A stretch of DNA of 64,000 nt from Aliirhizobium smilacinae (GCF_006335145.1 NZ_VDMN01000004.1:356084-420083); one strand, 5' to 3'; shown: positions 17,060 to 25,956, counted from the first letter of the stretch. A program made the numbers and translations. Notes: generated by a model not told the origin, from the sequence alone.

Positions 17060-18208
17060 TTATTTCGGTTCGAGCGACATCATCAGGTTCGCGAGCAAGG
17101 CTGTTCGCGGCGCAAGACTGCTGACAAAAATATGCTCATCGAACGTATGTGCCCCTGCCCCATCGGCACCGAGCCCATCAAGGGTCGGCACACCCAGAGC
17201 CGCAGTGAAATTGCCATCCGAACCGCCGCCGGTCACCACGCCTTCAAGCGTAATGCCGAGTTCCGCCGCGATCTCGGCCGCCGCATCGAACAGCTTCACG
17301 CCGTCTTCGGACTGGGCAAAGGGCGGCCGGTTCATCTGGCCGGTAATCTCGAATGTGATATCCGGATCAACCGGTTTCATCACTTCGATCTTGCCCGTGA
17401 TCTCACGCGCGGCCGTGTCATCCGGCACGCGCACATCCACCACCAGCCGGCACTCTGCCGGCACCGTGTTACGGCCGGTTCCGCCATGGATCGTGCCGAC
17501 CGTGACCGTCACACCACGTTCGGCATCATTCAAGGCCTCGAGATCCAGCACCAGCCGCGCCGCCGCGCGGATGGCACTGCGCCCGTCCTGCGGACGCGTC
17601 CCCGCATGCGAAGCACGTCCCCGAATGGTGACGTCATACATCGCCACACCCTTGCGGGCGATGACGATCTTGCCGCCGTCGCGGGCAGGCTCGACCACCA
17701 GTGTGTAACCGGCGTTTGCCGCAAGCTTTTCCATATAGGCGCGCGACGAAAGGCTACCGATTTCCTCGTCCGGCACGAAGACCAGATCGATCGGCATGCG
17801 GCTGCCCTTGGCCACCGCGATCTTCAATGCTTCCAGCGCCATCAATGCACCGGATTTCATGTCGTAGATTCCCGGCCCGTAAAGCTTGTCGCCATCTCGC
17901 TTCAAAGGCAGCTGCTTGGCGATAACACCATGCGCATGCACGGTATCGAGATGCGCCAGAATGAGGACCGTTTTCTCGTTGCTGCCTTCGGCCCGCGGCG
18001 AACGGACGGAGAGAATGTCCCCGAGCCCGAGCGTGCCCGGCAGACGCTCGACCGTAAGTTCGGCGGCTTTGGCCAGTTTTTCGACATGATCCGCCAGCCG
18101 GTTGACGGCAGCGGCATCCTGCGATGGCGTTTCGATCTCGACCCAGCGGATGAGCTCTTCGAGCAATGCCTTGTCATCGATATCAGCGGCGGAAACGGAA
18201 ATGGTCAT
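17060..18208 (-). CDS. M20 family metallopeptidase (carboxypeptidase G2-like)
   Basis: A 382-residue zinc amidohydrolase. Metal-binding motifs appear in order: LILAHLDTVHAHG (His, Asp), GIYDMKSGALMALEA (bridging Asp), FVPDEEIGS (catalytic Glu-Glu) and the C-terminal His in GAGAHTFDEH. The lid/dimerisation domain lies in the middle (RGRASHAGTRPQDGRSAI). The family removes C-terminal glutamate or cleaves N-acyl amino acids and dipeptides. No signal peptide, so cytoplasmic. First gene of the 18208-13797 cluster, 17 bases from the next gene. Exact substrate unknown. Confidence 0.87.
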   Translation of the reverse strand: MTISVSAADIDDKALLEELIRWVEIETPSQDAAAVNRLADHVEKLAKAAELTVERLPGTLGLGDILSVRSPRAEGSNEKTVLILAHLDTVHAHGVIAKQLPLKRDGDKLYGPGIYDMKSGALMALEALKIAVAKGSRMPIDLVFVPDEEIGSLSSRAYMEKLAANAGYTLVVEPARDGGKIVIARKGVAMYDVTIRGRASHAGTRPQDGRSAIRAAARLVLDLEALNDAERGVTVTVGTIHGGTGRNTVPAECRLVVDVRVPDDTAAREITGKIEVMKPVDPDITFEITGQMNRPPFAQSEDGVKLFDAAAEIAAELGITLEGVVTGGGSDGNFTAALGVPTLDGLGADGAGAHTFDEHIFVSSLAPRTALLANLMMSLEPK

Positions 18209-18354
18209 GCAAATCTCTCTGGAATGTCACGCACTTGCTGGATAGGACTATAGCAACGAACTGAGCACGGGCAACGGCTTGCCACCGTGATCGGACTGTT
18301 CATCATTTGGCTTGGGATTATCTTTCGAGGATCAAGCCGGGACAGCCGGGCATC

Positions 18355-18954
18355 TCACCGTTCGTTCACAAGGTTGAGGATGAGCTGGTGGACATTACCG
18401 CCATTGTTCATCTCGATCCTGTCATAGTCCCGGTGCCGCTCTCTGTTGCGTCTGGAAATTTCGCCGAGTTTTGCTGTCAGGTCGGTTCTTATTTTGGCGC
18501 ATTTCGGATCGTCCGGCACCGACAGACCGACGCTTACCGTCTCGATTTCCTTCACCATCTCGACGATCATCTCGCCATGATGCAACTCATGCCGGCGCAC
18601 GCCATCGGAAAACACCTGCCACTTGGCTTTTAGCCTGTCCGGCAGTTTTCCGGCTTTCGGCAGCGTGTAGATGAGCGTCAGGCTCGGTCTTGCTGAAACC
18701 AGCTTGCATGAACCATCGGGCTGCGGCTCGTATTTGCGCGACCAGAGCAGCTTGAAATCCGTATGCGCGATCGTCCGCATCTGGTCGCCGACCAGAGGTC
18801 CCTTCTCGCCGATCTGTGAATAAAGCTCGATACCGGTGGAGCCGCTGACCGTATAGGTCTTTATCTGCTCTGCCGGAGCCCACTGCGCTGTAGCCACAGA
18901 AGGCGCAACGAACAAAATGCCCGCAACCAAAACCTTGATAAGCATCATTCTCAC
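18355..18954 (-). CDS. Secreted DUF922 zinc-protease-like protein
   Basis: A 199-residue protein with a signal peptide (residues 1-23, cleaving near VATAQ) and a DUF922 domain. The motif RRHELHHGEMIVEMVKE supplies HExxH-type zinc ligands, hence the predicted secreted metallopeptidase. About 30 conserved polar residues at the C-terminus (DRIEMNNGGN) are usual for the family. Monocistronic. Biological substrate unknown for the family. Confidence 0.8.
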   Translation of the reverse strand: MRMMLIKVLVAGILFVAPSVATAQWAPAEQIKTYTVSGSTGIELYSQIGEKGPLVGDQMRTIAHTDFKLLWSRKYEPQPDGSCKLVSARPSLTLIYTLPKAGKLPDRLKAKWQVFSDGVRRHELHHGEMIVEMVKEIETVSVGLSVPDDPKCAKIRTDLTAKLGEISRRNRERHRDYDRIEMNNGGNVHQLILNLVNER

Positions 18955-19136
18955 GGACGCGCTCCAGCTTCTTTAGCGTATCGTGGTAGTGGGCCTAGCC
19001 ACTGTTTTCAACACCTCTCGTTAAAGCTGCGAGCTTGTCAGGCCGCGTCATTCCGGCTTCTGTCACCTCATTGCTGCCTGTGCGATAAATCGCTCGCGCA
19101 GCTCCCCGTCCGTGAATGCGTGACAAGCAGACAAAC

Positions 19137-19147
19137 TTGTCATACAT
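19137..19147 (+). promoter_or_regulatory. Candidate GntR operator upstream of the regulator gene
   Basis: TTGTCATACAT contains the TGT-N3-ACA core expected for FadR-type GntR proteins, 76 bases before the regulator start. A second site with the same core lies before kdgD (20000-20010), the pattern expected for an autoregulated local repressor. Confidence 0.45.
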
Positions 19148-19222
19148 CTTGCGATACCCGCAAAAAGCGATCGTACTCCGGAAAGTTCGGAGGCTATAAA
19201 ATCTCAGGAAGGAAAAGCATCT

Positions 19223-19975
19223 ATGAGCGAGGAACTCAAGGCGGATCCGGTTACCTCTCCGAAGACACGCGCCACGAAATTAAGCGAAAAACTTCGCCAG
19301 GCGATCGCTGAGGGGCAGTTCCCGCCGGGTTCGCGGCTCCCGAGTGAAGCTCAACTGACATTAGCCCATGGCGTCAGCAGAACGGTGGTCAGGGAGGCTA
19401 TTGCCGCTTTGCGTTCCGATCGGCTGGTCGAGGCCCGTCAGGGGGCTGGCGTCTTTGTGTTACAGGCAACACCCGCGCCTGCACCATTCAACCTGTCGCT
19501 CGGACATGTCGATCTCGCGCGCGTATCGTCCATGATCGAACTGCTCGAATTGAGAACCGCCGTCGAGGTGGAATCGGCAGGAATGGCCGCGTTGCGGCGG
19601 TCTCCGGCTCAGGAAGAGGTGATTTTCGAGCGTCACTACGCCGTTCGCTCCTGTCTTGAGGCGCATCAACCGACAAGTGAAGCCGACTTTGCCCTTCACC
19701 TCGCTATAGCCGACGCAACCAACAATCCGCGCTTTCGCGAATTTCTGATGATGATCGGCAAGAACGTCATCCCGCGAGCCGCTTTGCGCGGCGATGAAAC
19801 GGAAGAAGAGCAGCTGGAATACATCAATCTTCTTGTCGAAGAACATCAGGCGATCGTCAGCGCAATTTCCGAAGGTAACGAGGAGGAAGCACGCGACGCG
19901 ATGCGCCGTCACCTGCGCGGAAGCCAGTTGCGCTACCGCAACCTTCTTCGTGCCCTGCGACAAGATGTCAGGTAA
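19223..19975 (+). CDS. FadR-subfamily GntR regulator of the hexuronate operon
   Basis: A 250-residue regulator. The winged helix (residues 15-80: LSEKLRQAIAEGQFPPGSRL, PSEAQLTLAHGVSRTVVREA) is followed by an all-helical FCD ligand-binding domain with its metal-binding Asp/His residues (ADFALHLAIADATNN, then HQAIVSAISEGNEEEAR and MRRHL). It precedes the galactarate/galacturonate genes by 73 bases on the same strand. By context it is likely the local repressor released by a pathway intermediate, as described for GguR of Agrobacterium. Orthology to GguR is inference. Confidence 0.85.
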   Translation: MSEELKADPVTSPKTRATKLSEKLRQAIAEGQFPPGSRLPSEAQLTLAHGVSRTVVREAIAALRSDRLVEARQGAGVFVLQATPAPAPFNLSLGHVDLARVSSMIELLELRTAVEVESAGMAALRRSPAQEEVIFERHYAVRSCLEAHQPTSEADFALHLAIADATNNPRFREFLMMIGKNVIPRAALRGDETEEEQLEYINLLVEEHQAIVSAISEGNEEEARDAMRRHLRGSQLRYRNLLRALRQDVR

Positions 19976-19999
19976 CTTGTTGACACAAATTCCTCAAAC

Positions 20000-20010
20000 C
20001 TGTACGACAA
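20000..20010 (+). promoter_or_regulatory. Candidate GntR operator upstream of kdgD
   Basis: CTGTACGACAA has the same TGT-N3-ACA core as the site at 19137. It is 39 bases before the kdgD start, where a bound repressor would block the operon promoter. Confidence 0.45.
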
Positions 20011-20048
20011 TTTTGTCTGGAGGAGACATCTAAAGAGGAAATTCCATT

Positions 20049-20954
20049 ATGACGCCTGAAGAAATCAAGGCAGCGCTGGGCGCTGGCCTTCTGTCCTTTC
20101 CTGTTACCCATTTCGATGATGAAGGTGAATTCAAACAGGATAGTTATCAGCGCCATATCGAATGGCTGTCGGGCTTCGAAGCGCCCGTTCTTTTCGCCGC
20201 CGGCGGCACCGGCGAGTTCTTCTCGCTCTCGCCTGATGAAGTCCCAACAATCGTCAGATCTGCCAAGGAAGCTTCGGGTGACACCGCGATCGTCTCGGGT
20301 TGCGGCTTTGGCACGCGAGTTGGCGTCGAAATGGCCAAAGCGGTCGAAAAAGCCGGCGCCGATGGCATTCTTCTTCTGCCGCATTACCTGATCGATGCAC
20401 CACAGGAAGGCCTCTATCAGCACGTCAAGAAAATCTGCCAGTCGGTCGGCATCGGCGTCATGGTCTATAACCGTGACAATTCCGTCCTGAAGGTCGACAC
20501 ACTGAAGCGTCTCTGCGACGAATGCCCGAACCTGATCGGTTTCAAGGACGGCACCGGCGATATCGGCCTCGTCCGGCAGGTCACCGCCACCATGGGCGAT
20601 CGCCTGATGTATCTCGGCGGCATGCCGACCGCGGAACTGTTTGCCGAAGCCTATCTCGGCGCCGGTTTCACCACCTACTCGTCGGCAGTTTTCAACTTCG
20701 TTCCGGGGCTTGCGGTCGAATTCTACAAGGCCCTTCGCGCCGGTAACCGCGCTCGTTGCGAAGAAATCCTGACAGAGTTCTTCTATCCGTTCATGGAACT
20801 GCGCGCGCGCCGCAAGGGCTATGCCGTTGCCGCCATCAAGGCTGGTGTACGCCTGCAGGGCTTCGATGCCGGTAAGGTCCGCCCGCCGCTGGACGACCTG
20901 ACGGCAGAAGAGGAACAGATGCTCCTGAAGCTCATCGGCAGCCACAAGAGGTAA
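20049..20954 (+). CDS. kdgD: 5-dehydro-4-deoxyglucarate dehydratase
   Basis: A 301-residue class I TIM-barrel lyase of the dihydrodipicolinate synthase superfamily. The Schiff-base lysine lies in NLIGFKDGTGDIGLV, the conserved tyrosine in GIGVMVYNRDN, and the carboxylate-binding loop in FAAGGTGEFFSLSPDE. The enzyme decarboxylates and dehydrates 5-keto-4-deoxy-D-glucarate to alpha-ketoglutarate semialdehyde. First gene of a polycistron with gci (5 bases) and gli. The FAAGGTGEF version with a KDG-type N-terminus separates it from dapA. Confidence 0.93.
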   Translation: MTPEEIKAALGAGLLSFPVTHFDDEGEFKQDSYQRHIEWLSGFEAPVLFAAGGTGEFFSLSPDEVPTIVRSAKEASGDTAIVSGCGFGTRVGVEMAKAVEKAGADGILLLPHYLIDAPQEGLYQHVKKICQSVGIGVMVYNRDNSVLKVDTLKRLCDECPNLIGFKDGTGDIGLVRQVTATMGDRLMYLGGMPTAELFAEAYLGAGFTTYSSAVFNFVPGLAVEFYKALRAGNRARCEEILTEFFYPFMELRARRKGYAVAAIKAGVRLQGFDAGKVRPPLDDLTAEEEQMLLKLIGSHKR

Positions 20955-20959
20955 TCCCG

Positions 20960-22108
20960 ATGAAAATCGCCTCGGTCCGCACTCATCTCCTCGAACACAG
21001 GCTCGATGTGGCTTTCGAAAGCGCGTCCATGCGCTTCGATCGCCGGGCTCACATCCTCGTCGAGATCGAGTGCGACGACGGCACGGTCGGTTGGGGCGAA
21101 TGCCTCGGCCCGGCCCGGCCGAACGCTGCTGTCGTGCAGACTTATGCGAACTGGCTGATCGGCGAAAACCCGCTTGAGACGGAAAAGATCTGGGCAAGGC
21201 TCTACAACGCCCTGCGTGACCAGGGACAACGCGGCCTTGCCGTAACCGCGCTGTCCGGCATCGACATCGCACTCTGGGATATCAAGGGCAAACATTTCGG
21301 CGTGCCCATCTCGATCCTGCTCGGGGGCCGGTTTCGCGAAACCATCAAGGCCTACGCAACAGGCAGCTTCAAGCGCGACGGAGTCGACCGCGTTGAAGAC
21401 AATGCCACGGATGTCGCCCGCTACCGTGCGGAAGGGTTTCACGCCACCAAGATCAAGATCGGCTTCGGCGTCGAGGAAGATCTTCGTGTTATCAAAGCCG
21501 TGCGTGAAGCAGCCGGGCCGGACATGAGGCTGATGATTGACGCCAACCACGGTTATGATGCGATCGAGGCGATCAGGCTCGGCAACGCCGCGGCCCAGTA
21601 TGGCATTGACTGGTTTGAAGAGCCCGTTGTGCCGGAACAGCTTGCCGCCTATCGCGAGGTTCGCGCCAAACAACCGATACCCGTTGCCGGCGGTGAAACA
21701 TGGCACAGCCGCTGGGGCATGCGCGAGCCGATCGAAACCCGTGCAATTGACATCGTCCAGCCGGATCTCGCCGGCGTCGGCGGCTTTACCGAGGCAAAGC
21801 GCGTCGCCGATCTGGCAACCCTGCACGGCATCCGAGTCGTCCCGCATGTCTGGGGTACGGCGGTCCATATCGCGGCAGCCCTGCAGTTCATGGCCGCCAT
21901 GATCCCCAGCCCGGTCCGCGTCAACCCGATCGAGCCGATCCTCGAATTCGACCGCACCGACAATCCCTTCCGTCAGGCGATCATCAAGACGCCGATCGAA
22001 CATCGGCACGGCATCGTGCAGATCCCGAACGGCCCCGGCCTCGGCATTGAGATCGACCGCGATGCGCTGAAGGAATTCCGCATGCCCGAAGAAAAGGGAG
22101 CGGCCTGA
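20960..22108 (+). CDS. gci: D-galactarolactone cycloisomerase
   Basis: A 382-residue enolase-superfamily enzyme, mandelate racemase subgroup. It has an alpha+beta cap (residues 1-130) and a barrel carrying the catalytic Lys pair in HATKIKIGFG, metal ligands in MLMIDANHGY, WFEEPVVPE and VAGGETW, and the His-Asp dyad region VVPHVWGTAVHIA. I recognise strong resemblance to the characterised Agrobacterium tumefaciens Gci (for example FESASMRFDRRAHILVEIEC), which opens galactaro-1,4-lactone by beta-elimination to 3-deoxy-2-keto-hexarate. It sits between kdgD and the lactone isomerase, which supports the assignment. Confidence 0.92.
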   Translation: MKIASVRTHLLEHRLDVAFESASMRFDRRAHILVEIECDDGTVGWGECLGPARPNAAVVQTYANWLIGENPLETEKIWARLYNALRDQGQRGLAVTALSGIDIALWDIKGKHFGVPISILLGGRFRETIKAYATGSFKRDGVDRVEDNATDVARYRAEGFHATKIKIGFGVEEDLRVIKAVREAAGPDMRLMIDANHGYDAIEAIRLGNAAAQYGIDWFEEPVVPEQLAAYREVRAKQPIPVAGGETWHSRWGMREPIETRAIDIVQPDLAGVGGFTEAKRVADLATLHGIRVVPHVWGTAVHIAAALQFMAAMIPSPVRVNPIEPILEFDRTDNPFRQAIIKTPIEHRHGIVQIPNGPGLGIEIDRDALKEFRMPEEKGAA

Positions 22109-22989
22109 TGCTCGTTCGCACCCTGTCCGGCAACGCTCCGAAGACCAAGCTGCCGCAGGGTGCAGTCGATACGCAGATGCACATGTATCTACCGGGCTAT
22201 CCATCCCTGCCCGGCGGCCCGGACCTTCCGGCCGGCGCCCTGCCCGATCCCGATCAGTACCGCCGGCTGATGCGCTGGCTCGGCATCGACCGGGTCATCA
22301 TCACCCAGGGCAATGCGCATCAGCGCGACAATTCCAATCTTGTTGCCTGCCTTGAGGTCACGGGAGATATCGCTCGCGGTGTTGCGGTCATCGATAGCGA
22401 AACCAGCGAAGCCGAAATGACGCGGCTCACCGATGCCGGCATTGTCGGTGCTCGGATCATGGATCTCCCCGGTGGCGCCGTTGGTCTATCAGAACTCGAA
22501 ACCGTCGATGCGAAAGCTGCGGCTCACGGCTGGATGCTCGCCGTTCAGTTTGACGGCAGCAACATCCTCGACCACGAAGCGCGTCTGGCAAAGCTGAAAT
22601 CGCGCTGGGTTTTCGACCACCACGGAAAATTCTTTTCCGGCGTCACACCCGACAGCCAGGAGATCGTAGCGGTCAAGCGGCTGATCGACGGAGGAAACTG
22701 CTGGTTCAAATTCGCCGGCGTGTATGAATCGTCGAAAACCGGCGGAACCGACTATGCAGATGTCGCAGCCATTGCCCGCGATATCGCAAACCATGCCCCG
22801 GAACGGATTGTCTGGGGTACGAACTGGCCGCACAATCTCGCCCGCCAACAGGCGGATTACCCGGATGACGCGGCGCTTACCGATACAGTGCTTGGCTGGC
22901 TGCCGGACGAAAAAACCCGGCATCTCGCCCTGATCGAGAACCCGCAGGTGCTTTTCGGCCTGCAGGAATGGAGTGCATCGACGAGTTGA
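22108..22989 (+). CDS. gli: D-galactarolactone isomerase (amidohydrolase superfamily)
   Basis: A 293-residue amidohydrolase-superfamily barrel. It starts by overlapping the gci stop by one base (TGATG). Conserved parts: VDTQMHMYLPGYP (first metal-type strand), WVFDHHGKFF, WFKFAGVYES and VWGTNWPHN (C-terminal Asn/His region). In Agrobacterium the gene in this position converts galactaro-1,5-lactone, the product of uronate dehydrogenase, to the 1,4-lactone used by Gci. Gene order kdgD-gci-gli makes this the best assignment over a generic 2-pyrone-4,6-dicarboxylate hydrolase. Confidence 0.88.
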   Translation: MLVRTLSGNAPKTKLPQGAVDTQMHMYLPGYPSLPGGPDLPAGALPDPDQYRRLMRWLGIDRVIITQGNAHQRDNSNLVACLEVTGDIARGVAVIDSETSEAEMTRLTDAGIVGARIMDLPGGAVGLSELETVDAKAAAHGWMLAVQFDGSNILDHEARLAKLKSRWVFDHHGKFFSGVTPDSQEIVAVKRLIDGGNCWFKFAGVYESSKTGGTDYADVAAIARDIANHAPERIVWGTNWPHNLARQQADYPDDAALTDTVLGWLPDEKTRHLALIENPQVLFGLQEWSASTS

Positions 22990-23041
22990 TTTTTTAAATA
23001 ACCGGTGCGTGGAGGTGCCGGTTTCTTTGGAGGAGGAAAAC

Positions 23042-24028
23042 ATGAAAATCACGAAAGCTCTCGGGCTGGCGCTAACGCTTGCCCTTGCCGCAACGACAGT
23101 CATTCCATCCGCCCATGCGCAGGAAGTCACCCTGCGCTCGGCCGATATCCATCCGGACGGTTATCCGACGGTGGACGCGGTCAAATATATGGGCGACCTG
23201 GTCAAGGAACGCACCGGCGGCCGCATCGCCATCCAGGTGATGAACAACTCGGTTCTCGGCGGCGAAAAAGACACGATCGAGCAGACACGTTTCGGCGTCA
23301 TCGACCTTAATCGCGTCAACGCAGCCCCCTTCAACAACCTGATCCCGGAAACGGTCGTTCTCGGCCTGCCCTTCCTGTTTCGCTCGACAGACCATATGCA
23401 CAAGGTTGTTGACGGCCCGATCGGCGACAAGATCCTTGCGGCCTTCGAACCGCACGGCCTGATCGGCCTCGCCTACTACGATTCAGGCGCCCGCTCCTTC
23501 TACACGACGAAAAAGCCGGTCGAAAAACTGGCCGACCTCAAGGGTCTGAAGATCCGCGTCCAGCAGTCCGACCTCTGGATCGCCATGATGCAGGCCTTCG
23601 GCGCCAACCCGACGCCGATGCCGATGGGCGAAGTCTATTCCTCGCTTGAGACCGGCGTGGTCGACGGCGCGGAAAACAACTGGCCTTCCTATGAGTCCGC
23701 TCGTCACTACGAAGTGGCGAAGAACTATACGCTCACCCAGCATTCGATGAACCCGGAAATCCTTGTCATGTCCAAGGTCTCCTGGGACAAGCTGACGCCG
23801 GACGACCAGAAGATTGTTCGTCAGGCGGCTAAGGATTCCGTCGTCAAGATGCGCGAACTCTGGACCGCCCGCGAAAAGACCTCGGAAGAAAAGGTCCGCG
23901 CCGGAGGCGTCAAGGTCATCAACGTCGACAAGGAGGAATTCTCCGCCGCGATGAAGCCGGTCTACGACAAATTCGTCACCGACGCGAGCATGAAGCAGCT
24001 TCTGAGCGAGATCCAGGCCGTTCAGTAG
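23042..24028 (+). CDS. TRAP transporter solute-binding protein (DctP family, uronate type)
   Basis: A 328-residue periplasmic binding protein with signal peptide MKITKALGLALTLALAATTV, cleaving after SAHA. DctP landmarks: LRSADIHPDGYPTVDAV, VLGGEKDTIEQ, the carboxylate-binding arginine in LKGLKIRVQQS, and EVYSSLETGVVDGAENNW. Family knowledge: the arginine salt-bridges the ligand carboxylate. Position after gli and before dctQ/dctM implies uptake of hexuronates or aldarates. GGAGGAGG precedes the ATG at 23042. Confidence 0.92.
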   Translation: MKITKALGLALTLALAATTVIPSAHAQEVTLRSADIHPDGYPTVDAVKYMGDLVKERTGGRIAIQVMNNSVLGGEKDTIEQTRFGVIDLNRVNAAPFNNLIPETVVLGLPFLFRSTDHMHKVVDGPIGDKILAAFEPHGLIGLAYYDSGARSFYTTKKPVEKLADLKGLKIRVQQSDLWIAMMQAFGANPTPMPMGEVYSSLETGVVDGAENNWPSYESARHYEVAKNYTLTQHSMNPEILVMSKVSWDKLTPDDQKIVRQAAKDSVVKMRELWTAREKTSEEKVRAGGVKVINVDKEEFSAAMKPVYDKFVTDASMKQLLSEIQAVQ

Positions 24029-24039
24029 TCAAGCGAATG

Positions 24040-24069
24040 AAAGCCGGTCTCGTTTCTGAGGCCGGCTTT
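24040..24069 (+). terminator. Intra-operon hairpin after the TRAP binding-protein gene
   Basis: AAAGCCGG (24040-24047) pairs with CCGGCTTT (24062-24069). It begins 12 bases after the dctP stop and precedes dctQ. A weak T-run makes it more likely a partial terminator or 3' stabilising stem than a full stop. Confidence 0.55.
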
Positions 24070-24108
24070 CGCATATCCGGCACAGAATCCGGGAGGAGGA
24101 ACAGCACA

Positions 24109-24630
24109 ATGCGAAAATTCATGCAGGCGATAAAACCCGCGCTGGGTGTAGTCAGCCGCTTGTCACTCTGGATCGCAGGTATCGGCATGATCGCCATGAC
24201 GCTGATCGTTGGCTGGCAGGTCTTCAGCCGTTATATCCTGAACGACAGTCCAAGCTGGTCGGAGCCTTTGTCGCTCCATCTGATGGCCTGGTTCATCATG
24301 TTGGGCGCCGCAGTCGGTGTACGCGAAAGCGTCCATCTCGGCCTCGACATCGTGCGTTACGTCATGCCGCATAACATTCAGAAAGCGATGGACCTTCTCA
24401 GCCTCGGGCTGATCGTGCTCTTCGGCATCGGCATGGCTTATTATTCGACCTTGCTGGCTGCCGGCACATGGACGGCCCGCATCCCCGTCCTCGGTTGGCC
24501 GGGCGGCACCGATTTTTTCCCGATGATCGTCGGTGGTGCGATGATCGCAATCTTTTCCCTTGAACGCTTCATCGACGTCGCAATCGGTGAGGAAATCGCC
24601 GCCGACGTGCTTGTCCAGGAGGCCGCATAA
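24109..24630 (+). CDS. TRAP transporter small membrane subunit (DctQ family)
   Basis: A 173-residue protein with four transmembrane helices (about residues 20-40, 55-75, 95-115, 135-155). SRYILNDSPSWSEPLSLHLM carries the DctQ signature. ATG at 24109 follows GGGAGGAGGAACAGCAC. It overlaps the start of the large subunit by one base (TAATG), so translation is coupled. Confidence 0.9.
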   Translation: MRKFMQAIKPALGVVSRLSLWIAGIGMIAMTLIVGWQVFSRYILNDSPSWSEPLSLHLMAWFIMLGAAVGVRESVHLGLDIVRYVMPHNIQKAMDLLSLGLIVLFGIGMAYYSTLLAAGTWTARIPVLGWPGGTDFFPMIVGGAMIAIFSLERFIDVAIGEEIAADVLVQEAA

Positions 24631-25910
24631 TGGCCTATACGATCCTCTTCGCCTCCTTCACTTTCCTGATGATCATAGGCATGCCGATTGCGTTCTGCCT
24701 CGGCATCTCCTCTTTCGCGACCGTGCTTTATCTCGGGCTTCCACCGATCGTCGTTTTCCAACAACTGAACTCCGGAATGAACGTATTCGCCATGATGGCG
24801 ATCCCGTTCTTCATCTTTGCCGGCGACCTCATGGTCCGCGGCGGCATCGCGGCGCGACTTATCCGCTTTGCTGCGGGCCTGGTCGGACACATGCGGGGCG
24901 GCCTTGGTCAGGTCAATGTCGTCGCCTCGACGCTGTTCGGCGGTATATCTGGTTCCGCGGTTGCCGACGCCTCGGCCGTCGGCGGTCTGATGATCCCACA
25001 AATGGCCCAGCGTGGTTATGACCGGGATTATGCGGTAAACGTCACAGCCAATGCCGCCATCATCGCCCTGATGATCCCGCCGTCGCACAACATGATCCTC
25101 TATTCGATCGCCGCCGGCGGCAATGTCTCGGTCGCCGATCTCTTCACCGCCGGTATCATTCCCGGCCTGCTTCTGGCAGCTGCGCTGATGTTCACCGCCT
25201 GGTGGGTAGCGGTGAAACGCGGTTATCCCGCCGATGCCTTTCCCGGCTTCCGGCGCGTAGGTTATTATCTGCTCGCCTCACTGCCGGGCATCTTGCTGAT
25301 CGCCATCATTTTCGGCGGCGTGCGTTCAGGTGTTTTCACGGCAACGGAGAGCTCCTGCATCGCCGTGCTCTACGCCTTTCTTGTCGCCATGCTCGTCTAT
25401 CGGGAGCTGGATTGGTCGGGTTTCGTAGAGGCGGTGATGGGAGCGGTGCGCACGACGGCCATGGTCCTGCTGGTCATCGGCACTGCAGCCTCGTTCGGCT
25501 GGCTAATGGCTTTTCTCCAGGTCCAGACGCTTATCATCGCCGCGATCGGAGCAATCTCGGATAACCCGATCATCGTGCTCCTGATGATCAACATTATCCT
25601 GCTCGTCCTTGGTACTTTCATGGACATGGCGCCGATGGTCATCATCGCCACGCCGATCCTGCTTCCTGTTGTGAAAGCCTTTGGCATCGATCCGGTTCAT
25701 TTCGGTGTCGTGATGATCCTGAACGCCGGTATCGGGCTGAACACGCCACCAGTGGGAACTGTGCTTTTCGTCAGTTGTGCGGTGGGCGGCATAACAATAC
25801 GAGAGGCGATGCGCACGATTTGGCCCTTCTTTGGTGCGAGCATCTTCGTGCTGTTGCTGGTTACGTATATACCCGGTTTGTCGCTTTGGTTGCCAGGCGT
25901 GTTCAAGTAG
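24630..25910 (+). CDS. TRAP transporter large permease (DctM family)
   Basis: A 426-residue permease with 11-12 helices and the DctM hallmarks FFIFAGDLMVRGGIAARLI, SGSAVADASAVGGLMIPQM, IMIPPSHNMILYS and a C-terminal GLNTPPVGTVLFV. It uses a sodium gradient to import substrate handed over by the binding protein. Last gene of the uronate/aldarate operon, followed by a terminator. Confidence 0.93.
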   Translation: MAYTILFASFTFLMIIGMPIAFCLGISSFATVLYLGLPPIVVFQQLNSGMNVFAMMAIPFFIFAGDLMVRGGIAARLIRFAAGLVGHMRGGLGQVNVVASTLFGGISGSAVADASAVGGLMIPQMAQRGYDRDYAVNVTANAAIIALMIPPSHNMILYSIAAGGNVSVADLFTAGIIPGLLLAAALMFTAWWVAVKRGYPADAFPGFRRVGYYLLASLPGILLIAIIFGGVRSGVFTATESSCIAVLYAFLVAMLVYRELDWSGFVEAVMGAVRTTAMVLLVIGTAASFGWLMAFLQVQTLIIAAIGAISDNPIIVLLMINIILLVLGTFMDMAPMVIIATPILLPVVKAFGIDPVHFGVVMILNAGIGLNTPPVGTVLFVSCAVGGITIREAMRTIWPFFGASIFVLLLVTYIPGLSLWLPGVFK

Positions 25911-25932
25911 ACATTTCCGCCATGCAATACCC

Positions 25933-25956
25933 AAGATCCCGCTTCGGCGGGATCTT
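25933..25956 (+). terminator. Rho-independent terminator of the uronate operon
   Basis: Perfect 10-bp stem AAGATCCCGC / GCGGGATCTT with a TTCG tetraloop (25943-25946), 22 bases after the dctM stop. The stem ends in TT, and a short T-rich stretch follows. Confidence 0.8.

Noticed and set aside
20819..22204. 461-residue reverse-strand open frame
   Set aside because: Antisense shadow of gci and flanks; no domain pattern or ribosome site.
23042..24028. Assigning the TRAP system to C4-dicarboxylates (dctPQM proper)
   Set aside because: Operon context with kdgD, gci and gli points to sugar acids; the family name alone does not imply succinate.
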